From an uncultured Victivallales bacterium (GTDB lineage: Bacteria > Verrucomicrobiota > Lentisphaeria > Oligosphaerales > JAFGRS01), in NCBI GenBank assembly GCA_903834675.1, contig CAILKC010000077.1:1-8490 (forward strand): a stretch of DNA of 8,490 nt. Direction: 5' to 3'. Made by a program: the position numbers and the translations under genes. Positions within the stretch are counted from its first letter, which is position 1. Each line of letters opens with the position of its first letter. The notes under the pieces were generated by a model. The model worked only from the letters and a program-made list of their open reading frames with translations, was not told the DNA's origin and ran no database searches. Shown one piece after another: positions 1-5,200 of the stretch.

Positions 1-464
1 AAGTAGTGCAGGCCTTCGTGCTCGCCGACCCCGTAGACCGTGACAATGCCGGGGTGACGCAGGCTGGCGGCGGTGCGGGCCTCACGCTCGAAACGCGCCA
101 CTTGCCCGGCGTCCGGAAACAGGTGCCCGAGGAGGACCTTCACCGCCACGCGTCGGCCCAGGGAAGCCTGCTCGGCCTCGTAGACCACGCCCATCCCGCC
201 GCGCCCAATCTCCCCGAGGATACGAAGGTCGCCGAACTGCGTCGGCGCCGGGGGCGCGATCTGCATCCCGGCCAGCGCGGGGGAGGGGGTTTTCAGGTTC
301 TCTACGGCCAGGGCGGTGGAGAGGAGTTCGCGAATGTCATCCGCCAGATCGGGAAACCGGGCGGCGTAGTCGTCGACCGACACGGCCTCGCCCGCCCGGC
401 GACGTTCGGCAAACTCCGCCAGCAGGGCATCGAGGCGCTCACTGAGAGCATCGTCATCAGCCAC
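1..464 (-). CDS. PknB-type serine/threonine protein kinase, N-terminal part (cut by window edge)
   Basis: Membrane or cytosolic Hanks-type kinase that would transfer phosphate from ATP to Ser/Thr of target proteins; only the first 154 codons are in the window. Residues 1-78 are a non-kinase extension with the stretch SVDDYAARFPDLADDIRELL (29-48), a type often seen ahead of planctomycete kinase domains. The kinase domain starts near residue 79: glycine-rich loop GEIGRGGMGVVYEA (84-97), ATP-binding Lys109 in RVAVKVLL, helix-C Glu128 in FEREA, then LRHPGIVTVYGVGEHEGLHY. The HRD and DFG motifs and any C-terminal region lie beyond the edge. The start is GTG at 464: no in-frame ATG lies nearby, and GGAGGA sits 7 nt upstream. 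That GTG overlaps the end of the sigma-factor gene by 8 bp (GTGGCTGA), which suggests translational coupling and a shared transcript. The fold is certain; the target and signal are not visible. Confidence 0.93.
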   Translation of the reverse strand, partial: MADDDALSERLDALLAEFAERRRAGEAVSVDDYAARFPDLADDIRELLSTALAVENLKTPSPALAGMQIAPPAPTQFGDLRILGEIGRGGMGVVYEAEQASLGRRVAVKVLLGHLFPDAGQVARFEREARTAASLRHPGIVTVYGVGEHEGLHY

Positions 465-1059
465 GAGCAAGTCCTCCGCCGAAGGTAGTCAGCTCCGCCA
501 GCAGAGCCCGTAACCGGCGCAGGGCACGGATGTAACGGATACTGGCAGCCTTCTGCTCGATGCCCAACGCCTCGGCCACCTCCTGGTTGCTGAGTTCCTC
601 GAAATGGCGCAGGGCCAACACCTCCCGGTCCAATTCGTCCATGCCCCCGATGGCATTCCGAACCACCGTCATGGCGTCCGCACGGGCCGCGGCCTGGCTC
701 GGCGAGGTCAAGTCCCCGGCCAGTTGCAGAGCGATAGCGGCCGAGGTCCCGTCGCGGTTCTCCCCCGCCTCCAGGCTGACTTCGCGAAAGACGTCCCGCT
801 TCTGCGCCCCGAGGTGGTGCCGGCAGGCATCGGTCAGCGTCTGCAAGACAATCGTGCGCAACCAGACAAACGGCGCCACCGGCGGGTCCGCCGCCACGAA
901 GTGCGGCAAGCGCTGGGCGGCGGCCAGATAGGCATCCTGCAAGACGTCTTCGAGGTCCAACCGGCCCTGAAGCTGGGGGTGCAAACGGAACGCCACCAGC
1001 CGCCGCAAGCGCGCCCGGTGCTGGGTAAACTGCGCCGCTAATTCGGTTTCGCTGTGCAT
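457..1059 (-). CDS. ECF-type RNA polymerase sigma factor (sigma-70 family)
   Basis: A 200-residue sigma factor with only regions 2 and 4, the minimal ECF layout; it would direct RNA polymerase to a dedicated promoter set. Region 2 spans about residues 15-86, with RLRRLVAFRLHPQLQGRLD followed by the core-binding helix LEDVLQDAYL (36-45) and APFVWLRTIVLQTLTDACR. Region 4 spans about 126-190: MDELDREVLALRHFEELSNQEVAEALGIEQKA is a helix-turn-helix, with AASIRYIRALRRLR as the recognition helix. The RLxPxLxGRxDxxDVLQxAY pattern resembles the sigma factors common in Planctomycetota. I chose ATG at 1059 (MHSETEL) because alignment to the family begins there and GAGGGTGG precedes it. An in-frame ATG at 1080 would add seven residues, and the frame stays open to 1260, but that stretch is low-complexity repeat-derived sequence. 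No anti-sigma gene is visible; the overlapping downstream kinase is the likely partner or regulator, by family precedent only. Confidence 0.92.
   Translation of the reverse strand: MHSETELAAQFTQHRARLRRLVAFRLHPQLQGRLDLEDVLQDAYLAAAQRLPHFVAADPPVAPFVWLRTIVLQTLTDACRHHLGAQKRDVFREVSLEAGENRDGTSAAIALQLAGDLTSPSQAAARADAMTVVRNAIGGMDELDREVLALRHFEELSNQEVAEALGIEQKAASIRYIRALRRLRALLAELTTFGGGLARG
472..477 (-). promoter_or_regulatory. Ribosome binding site that fixes the GTG start of the kinase
   Basis: On the minus strand GGAGGA is followed by 7 nt (CTTGCTC) and then GTG at 464. It lies inside the last codons of the sigma-factor gene, so ribosomes finishing that gene are placed to reinitiate on the kinase. 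The strength and spacing of this site are the main reason for choosing GTG as the start. Confidence 0.7.
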
Positions 1060-1100
1060 GCCACCCTCGCCCCGTTCCATCAGATTCCCCGTTTGCCTCC

Positions 1101-1119
1101 CGCGGGCGCTGTGCCCGCG
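1101..1119 (-). other. GC-rich hairpin in the leader of the sigma-factor gene
   Basis: A perfect 7-bp stem (CGCGGGC at 1101-1107 with GCCCGCG at 1113-1119) closes a 5-nt loop about 40 nt upstream of the sigma-factor ATG. A second perfect hairpin lies at 1138-1152 (GGCGAG, loop GGC, CTCGCC). Neither has a T-run on either strand, so they are not typical intrinsic terminators. They could affect translation or simply be palindromic repeat debris. The rest of 1060-1240 shows no gene. Confidence 0.35.
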
Positions 1120-1240
1120 AGCGCTTGAGCCGTGCCAGGCGAGGGCCTCGCCCCCTGAAACGCCCGACCTCCCGCCAATATTGCCCGTCCTGCGGCGGGC
1201 GGCGAACTTCGCGGGTTTGGCGCTGCTCCCGCCTGGTTTC

Positions 1241-1337
1241 CCTGGAGCCCGCGATGCCAAGGCCTCTCCGGGGCCTGGTTCGCGGTATCTTGAGTGAGAC
1301 GCGGCGGCAGGGGATACGGCGGAGACCGCCGGCTCCA
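1241..1337. repeat. 97-bp interspersed repeat, copy 1, with inverted ends
   Basis: This block recurs at 1452-1548 in the same orientation, 211 bp further on. The two copies have equal length and I count four mismatches. It starts with CCTGGAGCC and ends in GGCTCCA, which extends here to GGCTCCAGG (1331-1339), so the ends form a 9-bp inverted repeat as in small non-autonomous elements. Its last 28 bp are the first unit of the tandem array that follows. It carries a compact hairpin, CGGCGG-AGA-CCGCCG. Open frames across it encode only low-complexity Pro/Arg/Gly protein and are not credible genes. Confidence 0.85.
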
Positions 1338-1423
1338 GGGGATACGGCTCCAGGGGATACGGCGGAGACCGCCGGCTCCAGGGGATACGGCTCCAGGGGA
1401 TACGGCGGAGACCGCCGGCTCCA
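1310..1423. repeat. Perfect tandem array of alternating 28-bp and 15-bp units (43-bp period)
   Basis: The order is 28-15-28-15-28: 28-bp units at 1310-1337, 1353-1380 and 1396-1423, and 15-bp units at 1338-1352 and 1381-1395, all without mismatch. The 15-bp unit GGGGATACGGCTCCA equals the 28-bp unit minus 13 internal bases (CGGAGACCGCCGG). Those bases carry most of the hairpin CGGCGG-AGA-CCGCCG, and the deletion ends at repeated CGG triplets, as expected of hairpin-promoted slippage. A further 28-bp unit with one change lies at 1521-1548. Perfect identity suggests recent expansion or gene conversion. It is not a CRISPR array: units are contiguous and there are no unique spacers. Confidence 0.9.
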
Positions 1424-1451
1424 GGGGATTGCGGGTTGCCTCGGGGTGCGG

Positions 1452-1548
1452 CCTGGAGCCCGCGATGCCAAGGACCCTCCAGGGCCTGGTTCGCGGTATC
1501 TTGAGTGAGACGCGGCGGCAGGGGATACGGCGGAGACCGTCGGCTCCA
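1452..1548. repeat. 97-bp interspersed repeat, copy 2
   Basis: Second copy of the block at 1241-1337: begins CCTGGAGCC, ends GGCTCCA, about four mismatches, including GCCG to GTCG in the hairpin near the end. The segment 1424-1451 between the tandem array and this copy starts like another unit (GGGGAT) and then diverges. Confidence 0.85.
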
Positions 1549-1728
1549 ACGATTGGGGTCAACCCTCGACTTTTAGCTTTATACTGTCGTATTTCATGGG
1601 TCTAACACTCGTTTCCATCTGCCTCTCCTACAGCCGCTCCAAAGTGGAGTCAGTCAGGATGCAACGCTGGGCCTATCGTGGCATCTCTCCTCAGGGTGTA
1701 AAGCCACATAAGATGTCAAAGTAAAGCT
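1549..1728. other. Non-coding stretch between repeats, nothing recognised
   Basis: About 180 bp, less GC-rich than its surroundings, with no convincing ORF. A small hairpin CTCCA-AAG-TGGAG lies at 1637-1649. TATACT at 1580-1585 resembles a -10 box on the plus strand but has no -35 box at proper spacing. The region may hold the sigma-factor promoter on the minus strand, but I cannot point to one. Confidence 0.4.
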
Positions 1729-1990
1729 GACCTGTGCAGTAAGGGATTCCGTCTGGAGCGCTGAAGGCGCGCTAAGATACCAGCCTAGGGCAACGCCCTG
1801 GGAATAGGACGGTTATGGTTTTGAGCCCTGTAGGGGCGAGCGATCTGCCCCAGGTTCGCTCCGCGGTCGTAAGGACCGCCCCTTCAGGGCTCAATCTGTG
1901 GTGTAAACGGGTACCCAGGGCGTTGCCCTAGGCTGGTATCAAGCGCCCCTTTGGGGCTGAATACCTCGGCCCATCCTTATTGCACAGGTC
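1729..1990. mobile_element. 262-bp MITE-like palindromic element, copy 1
   Basis: The left end GACCTGTGCAGTAAG (1729-1743) and right end CTTATTGCACAGGTC (1976-1990) form a 15-bp terminal inverted repeat with one mismatch. Inside, 1776-1802 and 1914-1940 are perfect reverse complements over 27 bp, and 1821-1838 pairs with 1877-1894 over 18 bp with one mismatch, so the whole element can fold as one long imperfect stem. Each arm also holds small hairpins: GCGC-TGAAG-GCGC (1758-1770), CCTAGGGC-AAC-GCCCTGGG with one mismatch, and GCCCC-TTT-GGGGC (1945-1957). It has no coding capacity. GCT flanks both ends (1726-1728 and 1991-1993), possibly a 3-bp target duplication but too short to trust. A second copy lies at 8235-8490. 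Mobility is inferred from structure and copy number; no transposase is visible. Confidence 0.8.
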
Positions 1991-2229
1991 GCTTTTTCGC
2001 ACCACTCTTTGACCGGATTATCGGGTGGGGATCGTGCCTAGCGCTGCCGATTTCCGACCGATTCAGCCCCCACGGTGTAATCCGGGCTAAACCCTGGCCT
2101 TCGGCCGACGGCTCAAGTGGCGCGTCGCTCCAGCTTGCTGTCCTGGCAAGCCTGGCGGCGCGGGCTACGTTGCCGTTGGTCTTCAACCCGTAGTCAGGGT
2201 CGCCGTCGGCGGTGGCCGGGAGATTCACC
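1991..2229. other. Leader region of the GH2 gene
   Basis: Non-coding space between the palindromic element and the GH2 start. It contains a hairpin at 2130-2155 (CCAGCTTGC, loop TGTCCTG, GCAAGCCTGG; nine pairs and one bulged base) and a smaller one at 2096-2106 (GGCC-TTC-GGCC). TTGACC at 2009-2014 looks like a -35 box but no AT-rich -10 follows at 16-18 bp. The hairpin at 2130-2155 lies about 75 nt before the start codon and could be part of the mRNA leader. No terminator T-run is present. Confidence 0.4.
2218..2222 (+). promoter_or_regulatory. Ribosome binding site that selects the ATG at 2230
   Basis: GGGAG followed by ATTCACC (7 nt) and ATG at 2230. An in-frame GTG at 2212 lies upstream of this site, would add six residues (MAGRFT) ahead of an otherwise normal signal peptide, and has no comparable site of its own. 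Confidence 0.7.
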
Positions 2230-5200
2230 ATGTATCCTCTTCGCGTTCTGACACTCTCGGGCGTGCTGCTGGCCTGCTCCTTTGCGGCCTTGGGTCAGGC
2301 GCCGACTGTTCCCCCGCCCAATCTCATTGCCAACGGCAGTTTCGAGGAGTTGAAGGGCGGTTGGGCCGTGTCTTGGCAGAAGAACTCCGGCGCCAGCATT
2401 GCCGAAGCGGCCGGCAAGCACTGGCTGCGGCTGAGCGGCGCGGGTGCGACGTCGGCACAGCGGGTCGAGCTGAAGCCGGAATGGTGGATGCTGCGCCTCA
2501 CGCTACGCATGAAGTCAACCGACGTCGTGCTGGGTGACGACTCGTGGAAGAATGCGCGTCTGGCCATGAGTTTCCACGCCGCCGACGGCACGCGGGTGGG
2601 CAACTGGCCGAACGTGTTCAATGCCGTGGGCAGCACGGAGTGGACCGTCTGCGACCGTGAGTACGGCGTGCCGCGCGGGGCGGTCTATCTGTCGCTGAAC
2701 CCGGCGAATTTTGGCACTGGCGGCAGCGTCGAGTTTGACGACCTGTGCCTGGTGGTGACCAAGGAGCGGGCGTTGACCAAGACCGATGCGGCGTTGCCGG
2801 AGGGGGTTGGCGACCCCTGGGCGGCGGCGGACGCCTGGCAGGTGGACACGGGCACGCAGGGTCGGCTGTGCCTGAATGGCCTGTGGGCCTTTCGGCCGGT
2901 GGTGGAGGCCGTCGACGCGCAGGCGATTCCCGCGGCGGGGGACTGCTGGGGCTGGTTCAAGGTGCCTGGCATCTGGCCCTGGTCGTCGTGGAGCGCGGGC
3001 CAGTCGGCGCAGGTGGTTCATCTGTCGCCGTGGATCGCCGAGGGCTTCGAGTCCAGTGGCATTGACCAGGCCTGGCAGAAACGCCGACTGAGCGTACCGG
3101 CGGCGTGGTCCGGCCGGCGCCTGTGGCTTGAGTTTACCATGCTTCAGACTCATGCGGCGGTGTTCGTCGACGGCCAGCGCCAGGGCGAGGTCTGGTTTCC
3201 CGGGGGCCGCCTGGAGATGACGGCGGCGCTGCGGCCGGGCGCCACGCACGAGCTCGCGGTGTTGGTGACAGCGCGGCCGTTGGAGTCTGATGCACAGGTG
3301 TTTATGGCTCCAGATCGGGTGGTGAAGAACAAGGCCACCGTGAAGCTCAAGGGCATTACGGGGGATGTGTTCCTAGTTTCGGGGCCGACTGCGGATGTGG
3401 TCCGTGACGTCCGGCTGACGCCGTCGGTGCAGGAGGGCAGTTTGGGCATCGAGGTCGGGGTGGAGGCGCCGCGGTCGGCGCGCTACCGGTTGGCGGCAGA
3501 GATCAGCCGGGACGGCGCGGTGCTGCAGCGCTTTGCCTCCGGGCCGCTGGCGGTCGTGGCCGGGCGCATCGGCTTCGTGGCGCCGTGGGCGGGTGCGCCG
3601 CTGTGGGATACGGACCGGCCGGAGGGGCTGCTGAGCGCGGCGGTCACGCTCCTGGACGAAGCAGGCAAAGAGCTGGACCGCGCCGAGCCGGTGCGCTTCG
3701 GCTTCCGCGAGGTCCGCATTGTGGGGCGCGACATCCTGCTGAACGGGACGCCCGTGCATCTGCGCGCCCTGCACAACATCTCCAGCAATGGCGCCGCGGA
3801 TCAGGCGAGCCGGGCGGGCGCCCGCGAGATGCTGCGGCGGATGCGCCAATACGGCTTCAACTTCATGATTCAGGGCAATTACGATTTTACGCCGGGCGAG
3901 GTGGGCTACGTGGACGGCTTGCTTGAGGCCTGCGACGAGGCCGGGATGCTGCTGAGTATCTCCCTGCCGCACGTCAAGGACTTCGGCTGGAAGTTGGACG
4001 ACCCGGCCCAGGCGGCGCGCTACCGTGCCCAGTGCGAGTGGATCATCCGCCGCGTGCAGAATCACCCCAGCGTCATCATGTACGCCATGAATCACAACGC
4101 CACGGGCTACTACGGCGATCAGAACCCGCAGAAGATGGACGGCATCTACAGTCCCGACGCGCTGACCGATAGCCTGGACTACAAGGGCGACCGTGGTCGC
4201 TTGCGGCGGCGGGCGCAGGCCCAGCTCGCGGCCGACCTGGCGCGCGACGTCGACCCGACCCGGCCGATCTATCACCACCAGTCGGGCAATCTGGGCGACC
4301 TGCACACGGTGAATATCTACCTGAACTGGGCGCCGCAGCAGGAGCGCAGCGACTGGCTGGCGCACTGGGGGACGGTGGGGCGCAAGCCGATGTTCTTCGT
4401 CGAATGGGGGTTGCCGCACATTTCGAGTTGGTCGAGTTACCGCGGCCCGGAGTTCATCTGGCGTTGTCTGGCATTCCAGAGTGCCTGGGTGCCGGAGTTT
4501 GCCGCGGCTTACTTGGGCAGCGCCGCTTACCAGGTCAGCCCAGGGCTGCGCAAAGTGTTCGACTACGAGGAAGAGCTCTGGGCCAAAGGGCAGCCGTTCT
4601 ACTGGAGCTCTCTGGCTGGTCGGCTGCGTGAGGACGATGCCATGCACACGCAGGTTATGGCTCTCTTCGCCGCGGACAACTGGCGCTCGCACCGGGCCTG
4701 GGGCATCTCCGCCATGTTGCCCTGGGACCAGGAGCACCTCTGGAAGCGCCTGGAGCCGACGCCGAACCGCGAAATCGTGGACCGTTACCGTAACCTGCAA
4801 CGCCCCGGCATCGTGCCTGACTTTGCCACCGCCAGCGGCCAGTACATCTACGACGGCGGCGAGGAGTCACACTATGCGCCGACGGCGTTGGGGGAGTGCT
4901 TCCAGCGCTGGAATATGCCCCTGTGTGCCTTCATCGGTGGTCGCACCGACGGACACCGCGACGGGGCGCCAAGCGAGGACTCTGACCGCCGCTTCACCGA
5001 GAAACGGCACACAGTGCTGCCTGGGGAGACGCTACTCAAGAGCCTGGTTATCCTCAATGACACGCGGCAACCGCGGCCCTGTGCGTACCGCTGGCGGTTG
5101 GCGGTTCCCGGGGGTGCGTCCGGGCAGGGCAGCGTGACCGTCGAGCCGGGCGGTCGCGCCTTCGTCCCGATCGCGGTCCCGATCGCGGCGACGAGCGCCG

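Noticed and set aside
1060..1260. Upstream extension of the sigma factor to an ATG at 1260
   Set aside because: The extra residues are low-complexity and repeat-derived, and the family's usual N-terminus starts at the ATG at 1059.
1310..1423. Possible CRISPR array
   Set aside because: The repeated units are contiguous and identical with no unique spacers, and no cas gene is present.
302..1549. Long minus-strand open frame of 415 codons across the repeats
   Set aside because: It runs out of phase through the sigma-factor and kinase genes, and its upstream half is low-complexity Pro/Arg/Gly encoded by the repeats. GC-rich DNA keeps such frames open.
1726..1993. GCT on both sides of the first palindromic element as a target site duplication
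   Set aside because: Three bases match by chance too often, and the flanks can also be read as a slightly longer inverted repeat; the right flank of the second copy is outside the window.
2009..2037. Promoter for the GH2 gene with -35 TTGACC
   Set aside because: At normal spacing the -10 position reads TCGTGC, which is not credible.
2212..2229. GTG at 2212 as the start of the GH2 protein
   Set aside because: The ATG at 2230 has GGGAG at ideal spacing and gives a typical signal peptide; the GTG would only add six residues.
3373..4800. Minus-strand open frame of 475 codons opposite the GH2 gene
   Set aside because: Arg/His/Val-rich translation with no recognisable domain, lying entirely antisense to a clear GH2 coding sequence.
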